From NCBI GenBank assembly GCA_019648995.1, contig BLXT01007728.1, positions 1,388,403 to 1,419,153 of the forward strand: a stretch of 30,751 nucleotides of DNA. The letters are read 5' to 3'. This DNA comes from Plakobranchus ocellatus. Its lineage: Eukaryota > Mollusca > Gastropoda > Plakobranchidae. The notes beneath the pieces are model-generated. The model saw only the letters and a program-made list of their open reading frames with translations, searched no databases and had not been told where the DNA came from. This document shows, one piece after another, positions 1 to 10,791 of the stretch. The stretch's first letter is position 1. Every line of letters begins with the position of its first letter. A program made the position numbers and the translations under genes.

Positions 1-2697
1 AACAAAATAGCAATTGGATGCTGGGATGTTAATGAGAAGAAACTTTTGAGATTATTTCAAAAACATTTTAGAAGCAAACCATACTTTTTGAGAGATTGTT
101 CTTCATTTTCATTTTTTAATTTAATATTAATAATAATAAAAGAAAAAAACATTTTCCCACTCTAACTGCTGAACTAATTTGCTCTGATAAAAAGCACATT
201 GAAGAAAAGTAGAAATAATAGCCAAGCTCTAAAAAAAAAGTCTCAGTTTAAGCGTTTTGAAAAAGTATCCCACCATTTATAAGAATTTTTAACTTCGAAA
301 CAAATTTAAAGTGAAAAAAATTTTTTTTAACATTTCTTATCATCATAATAAAAACACAAATTCATAACCTAAAGTGCCCATAACAAAGGGTAAAAAATTG
401 AGGGGTACACTTCATGCAATTAAAGAGAATCTGGTCAACACTGCAAAAGTAGAAAATGCAAAATATTTTCTTCCCATTCCCAAATGCAATACAAAGACCC
501 CTAAAACCAATTTTACATACTAGAAACTCATTTTTCCATTTCCTTTTTCCAATGTAAAAAAAAAAAACAATTGAAGCAGTTTATAACTTTTGCAATGCAA
601 AACTAATCCTGAAATCAATTAAGTATGGCAAAAAAAAACCTGAGACCTCTCAGCATCAATAATGATACGAATTGAGATTTTTACTTTAGTCAACACTTTC
701 TGATGGCATCAGGATGTAACTCATAGTTTCATTCAGTAAAATGCACACAAATCAATATAATAATGTTGCCCAACTAAGCAACCAATTGAACTTATCAGAA
801 ATTAAACTGCTGCAATGAAACATTAATTCCACATTCAAGGCCCAGGTCCTCACTATCAATACATTGGAAGCCAAATACAGTGACTCTGAAAACAATCTTT
901 TACATCTTTCAGTGAGGCGGACACTTCTCTTACAGTCTTAAAAATAAGCAGGTAATGTGTCGAACAAAAATAAATAGCCTAAGTTCTAAGAAGCAGATTC
1001 TACAAAATAATATCAGATTTTTTCTTTAAAAAGGATGATACTAACATTTTACCCTCTCCTGAGAAATACACGAAGAAAGAAATAATGTAAACAAAAAAAG
1101 TGAAAAGAAAATTCATCGATGTGAAAATGGAAGTGTTTAAATTTATCCCAGGCTGTCAAAGTGTTGAGCCTAAAAGAGCGATTTCAGACATTTCAAAGCA
1201 TTCCAATTATTTCCAGTTAAAAAAATGCATCTCCTATCGACACAAACATTAAAACAGCAGACCCTCTAAACTTGAGAAATGCCTCTAACACATTTTGAAT
1301 CATTGCATAAGCATTCTTTGTGCTTACTTGAAAGGGGCCTATCCTCAGACCACTGAACAAAAATATATAAAACCAGATGCAGTATCAAATCTTATGCAAG
1401 AAGATTTAAAAGGATTTATCAGGTCCCATGGTGTATACTATGCTACAAGAAGTAGAGTGAAGACATTACTGCTTAGATTTCAAATGTACTGAAAAGTGAT
1501 ACTTGTATTTTTAGATCTAAATTCAAGCAGAATATAGAGATAAGAATGTGTTGAATTCTTACTTATATTTATTTCAGATGAAATGAAATTTCTTTGCTTT
1601 GTTTTTCTTCATAATATAAAATATGAATTTTGATACTTCAGTATCAAAAGAAAAAGTCCCCCCCCCTTTTTTTTAATGGGTGATCACAATGACAACTTTA
1701 AGGAGGTATAGTTAGTGTTACTGATTTTTCCCTTCCCCCAGAGTATTAGACATTTCCCAAAGGCTTGGGCCAAAAACCTAATTGACTGATCTCCGGAGTA
1801 ATTAATCACTGAATACAGAAAAAAAATGCAAGAACAGATTTCAACATGAATGAATATTGACATTTTCTTGAAGATTTCATATATTTAAGAAAAAAAATTA
1901 AATTGTTCCCTTTTAAGAACAGATTTGAACATGCATGATTAAAGCAATTCCATTACAATATACAGAGGCTATTGAGGCTTATATTTCAGGGACTCCAAAA
2001 CATATTTTTCATCTGCAAATGACATTTGTACAAAAAAGGAATCAATTTTTCTACAGAAATGGTCAGATTTTTCAAAATCAACCAAACCGCTGAAATCAAA
2101 TTTTTATTTTTGGTATTAATATTTGAATTCAGTGCTAGAGCAAAAATATGATAAACAAATCCTTATACAATGTACCTCATTTTACATTTATCATATTAGC
2201 TTAGCAATAAAGCAGTATCCCTCCACAATTTTATATATATATATACACAAATATTCATTTATTTTTATGGGTAGCATTTGAGCTTAAGCCTGTAGAAAAA
2301 TTATTAAATTTAAAATATTTTGTTAGATAACTAAATGCAAATTTTGAGCCCCTTACTTGAAATAACCCCAAGATATATAAATATTTAGTTGCATAATACT
2401 ACGGTTCGCTCTTAGTCTTACAACATTTCCCAAAGGGTGAAAGCTAAATGTAATAAAAAATAAAATTGTAAAAATATAGCTTACATTATCCGACCAAAAT
2501 CTGAGGTTTACAAAATAGAATTTTCAAATTAATCTTTTCACATCACCTTTGCTCAAGAACAAAGTGTAAAGTGGGCATATTGAGATTTCAGAGAATTGTT
2601 CACCCTGATTCCTTCACAGTCACAGATCAAACATGTGTGTCATCCTACCTTAATGTTTTGCTGCACAGGATTTTTAACTGTATAGTTTGCTATCGCA
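1..2697. other. Downstream flank, no gene recognised
   Basis: This is AT-rich non-coding sequence with many A and T tracts, a short (TA)n run near 2228-2244 and scattered stops in all frames. The longest open frame (1295-1492, plus) has no recognisable protein character. A very long 3' UTR of the minus-strand Dok-7-like gene cannot be excluded, but nothing supports transcription here. The last 15 bases (2683-2697) are the left target-site duplication of the SINE that follows. Confidence 0.6.
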
Positions 2698-2943
2698 AGG
2701 GGGAGCGGTGGCTCATCTGGCAGGGTAGTTAGCAACTAAGATTCGAATCCAAGTCCAGACAAATCAATTTATCATTGTTCCTCCATGTCCACCCAGCACT
2801 AAAATAGGTAGCTAGGTCTCTTAAGACCCGGCAAAAGTAAAGCATTGGCAAAAGTGCCTCATAATGCCATAAGCCAAGAACAAGTAGGATCCTACTTTTG
2901 GTTCCCCAATGCTTAGACTAAGTGTGGAACCCATTTTACTTTT
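2698..2943 (+). mobile_element. tRNA-derived SINE, copy 1, with target-site duplication
   Basis: The 5' end looks tRNA-derived. A box-A match (TGGCTCATCTG, 2709-2719) fits TRGYNNANNNG, and a degenerate box B (GATTCGAATCC) lies at 2740-2750. They are closer together than in a complete tRNA, so the head has a deletion. The body from about 2740 to 2943 aligns base for base, with a few gaps, to 6144-6362, defining a shared non-tRNA 3' domain. The imperfect direct repeat TAGTTTGCTATCGCA (2683-2697) / TAGTTTCGCTATCACA (2944-2959) is a typical target-site duplication of LINE-mobilised insertion. The family name is unknown to me. Confidence 0.85.
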
Positions 2944-2959
2944 TAGTTTCGCTATCACA

Positions 2960-5900
2960 CTTTTCTCATACATTTTTCAAAGGACATTGTGTATCTGTGT
3001 GTCAAAGTTTACATTTTATATAAATAACATTTTTCCTATAGCCTAATACTAAATATAGAACTATATGTACATTAGGTAATTTTGTAGGATTTTATTCAAC
3101 AAAAAGTCATAAAAAGATGCATATACATGGTATAATCTTTTTTGGACTGGTGTATCCATATGGATCAAATTTGTGACAAAAATGTGACGTGAAAAGGTTA
3201 ATATAAAAAATCATACTTTTACAAACCTTGCAACGAGCTCAAATGAGTTGCTTTGTCAAAAGTACAAAAAAAAAAAAAAAACCCATACACATAGTCACAT
3301 ATGCCTTCTTAATTAAAGCACTGGTAAAATAGTGAAATTAGATTTATATGTTGAGATAATGTCTACACTTCCTCAAAATACTTACATAAAAGAAGCAAAG
3401 AAAGAAAGAAAAAAAAAAGGAAATCAAACACCTAATTTTCAAAACTATTAATTTGGCTCAATGGAAGTGGTCTGAAGACATGTATCTACAATTATGATTA
3501 TGTACAATGAGCAACCAAATACGAAAGTCGATATATCATACAAAGCTCCATATAAGGTTCTGAGATTCTGCATATTAAATAAACAATTTTAATATACAAA
3601 AAAAAAAAATTGCCTAATCTATGAAAAAAAAACAACTCACCTAACATTAAGTACAACCATAACTTGGATGAGCATTTTCATGTCACACAGTTCATTACTA
3701 AGATATAACATTAACAGACGGGAGATCAATTTCTCTCAAGACACTCATGTATATCATTTAAAATGAAGAGCATTAATAAGATGTGCTTTTTTTTTTTGTT
3801 GTTCTTGTTGTTTACAATTATGATTGTTTAACATTTAAAAAAAAATGGCACTAACATTGACAAGGCACATATTTTAAGTTTTTGGGTGATAAAGTTTGAA
3901 AATGATGATGATACTGAGGAAAACTGGTGGAGGAATAGAAAAAACATTACAATAAGAATTTGATATATCTTACAACCAGTGCAAATGAGTCCAGCATAAA
4001 ACATAACATATCCATAGGTTTGCCTTTTTTACAACAAAGCATCATCATACCCTTTGAGCCAAAATTTGCCTAAAATGAGCTTGGTCCCCTGTTGAGCTAT
4101 TCAAATTCCAAATTCAAGCTGTTTCATCAAGTGGAGGAATTTATTTCTGAAAATAAATTTCAAATTGTTCCTTAAGTAGGAAATAACTCAAAACTTTCTA
4201 TTTCTCACACACTCCTCATTGTGATATTTAATTTACAGATGGAACAATTTCCCTGTATAAAAAAAGAAAAAAAATAATCAAGTGCAAACGTTAATAATTC
4301 AAACAGGGCCTATGATTTTCATGGTAACCTCGGCAAGGCTGTTTCATCTATTGATTAAAATAATACAATATGTGGAACATTGAGCTGGATTATTGCTAGA
4401 ACAGCATTCCAGAAGTGCTTGTCCCACAGTAAATATGGACGGTCCTATTTTTGCTCAGATCTCACACCACAGCCTAATTAACTTTGTAGGGCTGCTAGCC
4501 TTTATCTTGGAACAGACTAAACATATCTGCCTTTAAGTTCACTGTTACAAGTTTCTCTTCAATATGATCGATACAATAATTATAGATCAGAATTAGGTAA
4601 AATGTTATATGCGACTCATTTGTAATGGTTCCAAAAACAAGAAAATCAAAATAAAAAAAAAAATCCTCTAAAAATTAAGCATTGTTATTCCAAATCAATA
4701 TCAAAATTTTATAGGCAAAGGGAAGTAGTAAGTCACAGAAAGTCTTTTTCTTTAAATACAAGGTTGTTGCTAAATTTTTGCCACAAATTGAACAATTCTA
4801 GAGAAGCCTGCATAAAAAGATGTATAATCATCAGCATTCTGCCATTATCATTAATCATCCATAACAATAACAAAAGTGCTCCCCCTCCCAAAAAAAAAAA
4901 AAAAAAATTGAAAAACCAAAGACCCAGAAACAATCGCCTTAGTTATTTGTGGAAATGCCACTTACAAACTCAACAAAGACTTAAAAAATACAGCAAGTTT
5001 GATTAAAACAAAAAGAATTTGACAACTCAAAATAATTTTGGTTGAAAAATTTTTGTTCGAAGAATATTTCATTTAAAAACTATAAAATAGCATAATGCAT
5101 TTATACTAACAAAAAAAGTTCTGGGAAAAACAAAAGGTTCCTGCGAAACAAAGTGATGTCCCTTTCTCTAATGCTGTCCATCTTGTCATCCTACATTGTT
5201 TTCAATATTATGATTCAAACCAACATGTAAGTAAGAGACTCTAATGGAAAATGCTAGGAGCCATACCGTTTTTCAAAACTTAATATGACAAATATCTAGA
5301 ACCATGCAAGAAAAATTGAAACCTTACTGAAATCTCATTCCCTATATATTATACACTATTTTAAAAATTCTGTAAAGGCATCATAAAATGAAGACGTTCC
5401 ACAGAAGTAATTGATATAAAAGTATAATCGTCAATTTCTTAATGCTCTACAGGACTCATTTCATGTAGAAAATATAACTGTCAAACAAAAAAGTAAGTTT
5501 CAGAAAAAAAATTCTAACACAACAAAAATTATGCATGGAACTTCATTAATCTGCTTAGAATGGCTTAGAACTCTAAGGTTGTAAACAAAGGAGAAGCAAG
5601 AATAAGAGGCTCCATTATTGATCATAATCCATGACTTGCAAAATAATACTGATGGATTTGAAAATATAGTACATATATGCTAAAAATATCTATTGGCTAC
5701 GTAATTTGTAAAAGATGGGATAGAAAGACCAGACCTTTCAAGGGAAAAACCTTTATTTTTTTCAATATCAACAGTTCTTATATTATTCAATTCTTCAAAT
5801 GAATATATGCAAAAAGAAAACAAAAGAATAAAAAATTGATCAAACTCTACCTGTGGCAGGCTGTGGAAGATAATACAATTTCCAATTCATAGTACAAACC

Positions 5901-6122
5901 CTCTTAATTTTAGCTTACAATATGTAATACTTTGTGCCACTTGAAGAAGGAGGGCTTAAGCTGAAAGGCATGTGTTAAAGAACATTCTTTTGCTATTTCA
6001 TTGTACGAAAAATAACTCCTCATCAATTTTCAAAGAAACAGCTGTGAAAATAAATCCTGCCCTGAACTTTTTGTCGACAGTTTTTTTAACCCAACATAAG
6101 TTACACATTCATTTGTACCATA
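2960..6122. other. AT-rich downstream flank, no gene recognised
   Basis: This holds numerous homopolymer A runs (for example 3267-3282, 3600-3609 and 4892-4907), a T run at 3788-3797, and no long open frame or conserved protein segment. The short open frames on both strands around 4733-5006 come from low-complexity poly-A sequence and are not credible genes. Confidence 0.6.
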
Positions 6123-6362
6123 GCAGATTCGACAGAGGTCAGGGGTTCAAATCCCAGTCCCGGCAAAATCAATTTATCATTGCTCCTCCATGTCTACCCA
6201 GCACTAAATGGGTAGCTAGATCTCTTAAGCCCAGGCGAAAGTAAAGGCAGCGAGGAAAGCAATGGCAAATTACCTCATAATGACGTATGCCAAGAACAAT
6301 CAGGAACTTGCTGCTGGTTCTCCGATGCTTCAACTAAGCATGGGACCCACTTTACTTTACTT
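6123..6362 (+). mobile_element. tRNA-derived SINE, copy 2, 5'-truncated
   Basis: This is the same family as the element at 2698-2943. It starts inside the tRNA-like head, after box A, and keeps a canonical box B (GGTTCAAATCC, 6144-6154) followed by a tRNA-like acceptor arm (CAGTCCCGGC). The shared 3' domain then runs to the tail CCCACTTTACTTTACTT. This copy retains about 15 bases (around 6246-6260) that are deleted from copy 1, and is otherwise closer to a presumed consensus. No convincing target-site duplication was found. It lacks an upstream promoter box and is probably immobile. Confidence 0.8.
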
Positions 6363-6697
6363 ATAAATGGCTGTTGATTTCAAAATTGCACAAATCTCTC
6401 AAGTCACTGAGGACTGGTCAGTATTTTTGCCATTCTTAAAGACAAATTTCCAATTTCCAATTTATTCAAATGAAAATGTGATGCAAAATTAAAAAGGATG
6501 GTGTTCACATTGCAAAGATACATAATTTGTTTGAGATGGTTAAAAAATCACTGTTTGTTAAAGAATGGTCATAGCCAGATCTGTGAAACCATGCATACCA
6601 TCATCTCAATTGGACTCTATGTTACTTCTGTCCATACCAAGTCTCAGTAGGAATCAATATTGCTCTAGATGTTAACACTTATTATGTTTTTGCAGTA

Positions 6698-7511
6698 CAG
6701 TAGACCACACCTAAATTGAAAACAGCTGAATCGAAAAAAAAGCTAAACTAAACAGAAATTGAAGAGCTCTCCAATTTTCTTCTTATTCTTTCTTATTAAA
6801 CATGCAGTAAACCGAAAAAGTTGGCTGCCTTACTATCGCTAAAGCGAAATAAAAACTACTGGGAAAGCCTAGTCACTGTCCAACTGACTCATAATTTTTT
6901 TTTTTTTTAACACACCTTACCCTTCCCTTTCTGCCTCGCACTACTTTATGCAAATCCAATACTGCTAGGTCTAGGTTTACCACACATACCTGCCCATCCC
7001 TTCTCTTTCACCACTCAGTTACGAAGCGGAGCCCCACACTCCCTACATGTCTAAGTCCTGTCAGCACTAAGATGAGCAAACACTGTTGCATCACAGCCAA
7101 TAATACAGCCATCTCTCTTGTTGAGGACTTCAGTACCGGGAAAACTTAGGCGATAATTAAATTGTAAAACTAGAGACTTTAGGACCGGAAAACTTACTAA
7201 GGTGATGATGAAATCGTGAAAGCTTGTTATTCTACATCAATAACACTAACAGGTGCAAGAACCTCTTAAGTGAAAAGGAAAGAGAAGGTGAAAGAGAAAT
7301 GGATAAAAAAGAGAGAAAGATTCCTGGATAGGCATGTTCATTCACATTGTGGTGTGATGATGTGTGGGTTTGGTTTAACTAAATATTTCGGAAGCTGGTT
7401 ACTCTCCTTTATTAATCTTACTTATTTAATGCGCTATGCTTAAAGCAAAATATGTTTGAACCAAAATAAAAATCATACTCCCTAAAATTTTGGTTTAAAC
7501 GTGTTCCACTG
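6698..7511. mobile_element. Non-autonomous DNA transposon (TA-flanked, mariner/pogo-like ends)
   Basis: The left end after TA (6696-6697) reads CAGTAGACCACACCTAAATT. The reverse complement of the right end before TA (7512-7513) reads CAGTGGAACACGTTTAAACC. Thirteen of the first 18 bases agree, in inverted orientation, and both ends abut TA. That is the target-site signature of the Tc1/mariner/pogo superfamily. The 814 bp interior has no transposase-like frame, so it is a MITE-type derivative or a decayed copy. The interior includes TTTATT (7408-7413), which is AATAAA for minus-strand transcripts. Superfamily placement is inferred from the ends alone. Confidence 0.7.
7408..7413 (-). promoter_or_regulatory. 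Candidate polyadenylation signal AATAAA
   Basis: This is the first canonical AATAAA downstream of the minus-strand stop codon, about 1.1 kb away. It lies within the inverted-repeat transposon, with ATTAAA (7425-7430) just before it in transcript order. It is only a hexamer match; use by the gene is inferred from position. Confidence 0.3.
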
Positions 7512-7513
7512 TA

Positions 7514-8533
7514 TTTTGCTTTCAGTTACAAGGTCCATTTATGTGCTTCAACTTAAACTTAACCCAGACCTCTGATGTGACTCGCTGTCAATACTGATCT
7601 ATTCAGTGTGTCTTTGAATTCAGCACATGGACAGGATGTGTATCTAAATGAAGATATCAACAACTTCACGCAGAAGACAAGCTCTCAATCAGAATTTGAA
7701 GAAATATCAAACTGGTGAACATTGTGGCTCAAAATCTTAAGTTAACGAGGCCTGAAGCATCTTCTTCTAAAACCCTATCACAGCTTATGTTATAATATGG
7801 ATATAAAATAAAATATAAAGGTATGAAATTGATTTCTCTACAGTTAGCGAATTTCCATAGGCACCCATCATTTAAAGGCTGTGGGAACAGTCTTCAGAAA
7901 ACTACTTTCGAGTCATAAAAAATTATACATGTTTAACCATTTGGTTATGATGGAATCAAATTTATACTTTTAGGAACGCACTAAATTAGGCAAATATTAA
8001 TTTTCTGACCATTGCCTTGTGGTTCTGAAGCATAGAAATCATGACATACCCAGAGAATGAAAACACCCTTCATGACATTTAAAAAAAATAATAAGATCTA
8101 GGTCTACACATTACATCTCTTCTTTTCATACATCGTAAACCTTTTTACTAATCAGTCTAATGGTTAAATAACCAGGTTTTCACTACCAATATTCAAAGTT
8201 TGAGTTTTGAATAAACTATACGATTATTTTTTCCACTCTTACAATTAAGGTAATTCAGCTGCATTTTAAATGCGTGGAGAAATTAAAAAAAAATTTTAAC
8301 TATAAATTGAAAGCACACTTTGCCTCCGTCTTTGTAAAGCAGAATTGGCACAATATGAGATTATAACAGATAAAATTATAAAGGTTACCCTAAACACATA
8401 TGGAGAGACTAGTTTACCCAAGATAATTTTAAGAGGCTCTATACTCTAACATCATATGGCAACATTATAATATGAACAAAAAGCCAACCCTATAAGCACA
8501 ATACACCTTGTTTACAGAACTAAAACCAGATGG
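7514..8533 (-). other. Probable 3' untranslated region of the Dok-7-like gene
   Basis: This directly follows the TGA of the last coding exon. No AATAAA or ATTAAA on the minus strand was found between the stop codon and the DNA transposon. The nearest copies are inside the transposon (AATAAA at 7408-7413, ATTAAA at 7425-7430). The 3' UTR is therefore either at least 1.1 kb long or uses a non-canonical signal. Its extent is inferred; no transcript evidence is available. Confidence 0.45.
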
Positions 8534-10791
8534 TCAACATGATTCTATAGATCCTGAACTAAGTTTTCTTTCTCTGGAGACTAAAGTAAGAGGTTTTCTT
8601 CCTGAAGATGAAGGAACAGAATTCATTCTGTTGAGATGACCTGATGCTCGCCTCAAACTATCATCCCTATGCTCCTGACCTGTTTTCTGCAGGGCTTTGG
8701 TTACAGTAAAATCTATCAGAGCATAGCTAGATTTTGCAGAGGCCTCCACTTTTTGCCGCCTGGCTCGCTTGCTTCTGCGACTAAAAGCAACAGGAGGAGT
8801 ATGTGGCTCTGGAGGCTTGGGAGTATCTGTCATGTCTACCAAAATGTAATTGAGCTCCTGCTGACTTAGGTCTTCTGATGAATTTGGTGATGCTGGATGG
8901 GGTTCTAATGGCAATGGCGATGGAGTATGCATGATGTGAGATCCAGGGGGAAACCGACGAGGCGGCAAGGGAGGTAAATCTTCTGCGAGTGGGCTGGATG
9001 GGGGTGAAGGTGCATAATATGAGGGAGGAGAGTCTGAAGAAATTTCTGATGGAGTTTTTTCAAAGCTGAGAGCAGGAGAAGGTGGGGATGAAGGAAGGCG
9101 CTTTCTAGTAGGAAGAGGAGGGGGTGGAGATGATGGAAATAACACAGGTGAAATTTTTCCAGTGCTGGCTTGAGAATTATGGCCATGGCTAATTTGGTGT
9201 CCATCATTAACACTGGGCATTTGTTCATGTAAATTAGGGTGAGATTCCAGGCACTTGTATGGCTGTAGCAAATGACCAGCATTTGCCAGGTTTGAAGGCA
9301 TGCTGTTGGGAGATATGGCAACTGCAGCACCAAAACAGTCTATGTTTTTGTAACCACTGGATTTTGGAGCACACGTTGGGAGTTTATTTTGATGAGACGG
9401 ATGCCCTTCTTTGATGAAGAAATCTAATTTTGGTTGTGCTGTATTCAGCATTCCAGCTTCTGACTGAGCTTGTAAAAGTCGGCGCCTAGATATAATGCTT
9501 GAATCTGCAAAATTATTATACTCTTTTGCCTTCAACCTACCCATATTTTGCGAAGCAGATTTAGAGCCTAAAGTGGATCTCTCTTGATCCTGAATATCCT
9601 TGCAGCCTACTTCTCTCTGAGATGAATGTAAACCTCCTGGTAAAGATAGACAAGCATTTGTCTTGCTAGAGTGAGGTAAGGTAAGACTACGGGAGTGATT
9701 GATTTTCGATGGTTTCTTTTCTATTTTAATTGCTTCTGATTCAGAAAGACCACTCCTTGCACTGTTTCTGCGATACAGCACTGTCTGAGGTTCGCCTGGC
9801 AAATTATGCTTGGATGACAATGAATCTTTAAAGAAAAGGGACATTAGGGATTGCATTCCTGCACGAATAGGAGAGGCACTTGCATGAACAATACCATGGC
9901 TGGTTTTGCGAGGCAGGTTGTTGTAGTGTTTATTAATAAACTCTTGGTTCACATAGATAGGAGAGTGAACATTTGATGAAAATATTTGGCTGCTCTTTTG
10001 ATTGGGTGGTGGTGTAAGGTTAGATGGCTGATCAATTGGAAAAAAAAATAGATCTTTGTCAGTGTTTGTCTGGTGTTGGCTTGGCGAGACTGCATGCAAA
10101 GTTATTTGTGATTTGGCTTGTTGAATGGCTAAAGGAGATGGTGAAATGGGAATTGTATTGACTACTGGCCTAACATGCAATGTATTGTCCTGTAAGAATT
10201 GTATGTTGGAACTTGAATTCCATACTGATGACTTTTCAGGAAGACTCACTTGTGACTTTGATGTGATGGAGATACAAGGTGAATGCTGAGATGCAGCCTC
10301 TACTGAGCATAAGCTGTGTGACAAAGACACATGATCAGTCTCTTGGGCTGAGGGAAGAGCTACTGAATAAAATGGGCTGGTCTGATGGCGAGACCCATTT
10401 AAGTTGAAAGACACAGGGGATTTTGAAGAGGGTTGAAGGTCAAAGTTGAAAACACGATGTTCATGAGGAGAATTTTTTTTCATGGTGGGAAATCCAAGGA
10501 TGGCATTTGAGGTGGGATGTCGTTGAATTACAGCATACTCAGCTCCAGATCGTGGTCGGAAAACAGTTTTTGCAGGACTGATACACTTGACAATAGTATC
10601 AACTTTCAATTCATCAGATACCAAGCGCTCATATGTTTGTGGCAAAGACAAGTTGGATTTGTCGCCAGATTCAAATTCAATTTCATTGATGTCTGCAAAT
10701 GGAATGTCAACAGAAATCGTAACAGGCAAATTATCTGACTGACACTTCTGGTAAGTTTCCCTTTCCTCAGTTACATGTTGGGATTCTCTTC
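8534..10791 (-). CDS. DOK7: Dok-7-like gene, exon 7 (C-terminal tail and stop)
   Basis: This exon encodes residues 1405-2156. It opens after the acceptor TTTACTTTGCAG (AG at 10792-10793) with two bases completing a split Gly codon, then reads RESQHVTEERETYQKCQ and on to TGA at 8534-8536. The segment is Ser/Pro-rich and probably disordered. It carries EYAVI (Tyr1490), IYVNQ (Tyr1684) and GYKNI (Tyr1885); the last two are Grb2-type YxN sites. SH3 ligands are PPPPLPTRKR (9098-9127) and LPPLPPRR (8954-8977). A basic run SRRSKRARRQK (residues 2075-2085) could be a nuclear localisation signal. Near the end are NYILVDM (Tyr2053) and SYALIDFTVTKAL (Tyr2094), which resemble SHP2-binding or Gab-tail motifs. 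It could in principle be a separate gene, but the open frame upstream to a clean acceptor in matching phase, with no Met at its start, argues for one gene. Confidence 0.85.

Noticed and set aside
1295..1492. 65-codon plus-strand frame in the left flank
   Set aside because: No recognisable protein features and no splice or promoter context; its length is expected by chance.
2700..2770. A functional tRNA gene
   Set aside because: Boxes A and B are too close together, arms do not pair properly, and the sequence continues into a SINE body flanked by a target-site duplication.
8905..9333. 142-codon minus-strand frame overlapping exon 7
   Set aside because: It is an alternate-frame shadow of the Dok-7-like exon 7, Leu/His-rich as expected from shifted Ser/Pro codons.
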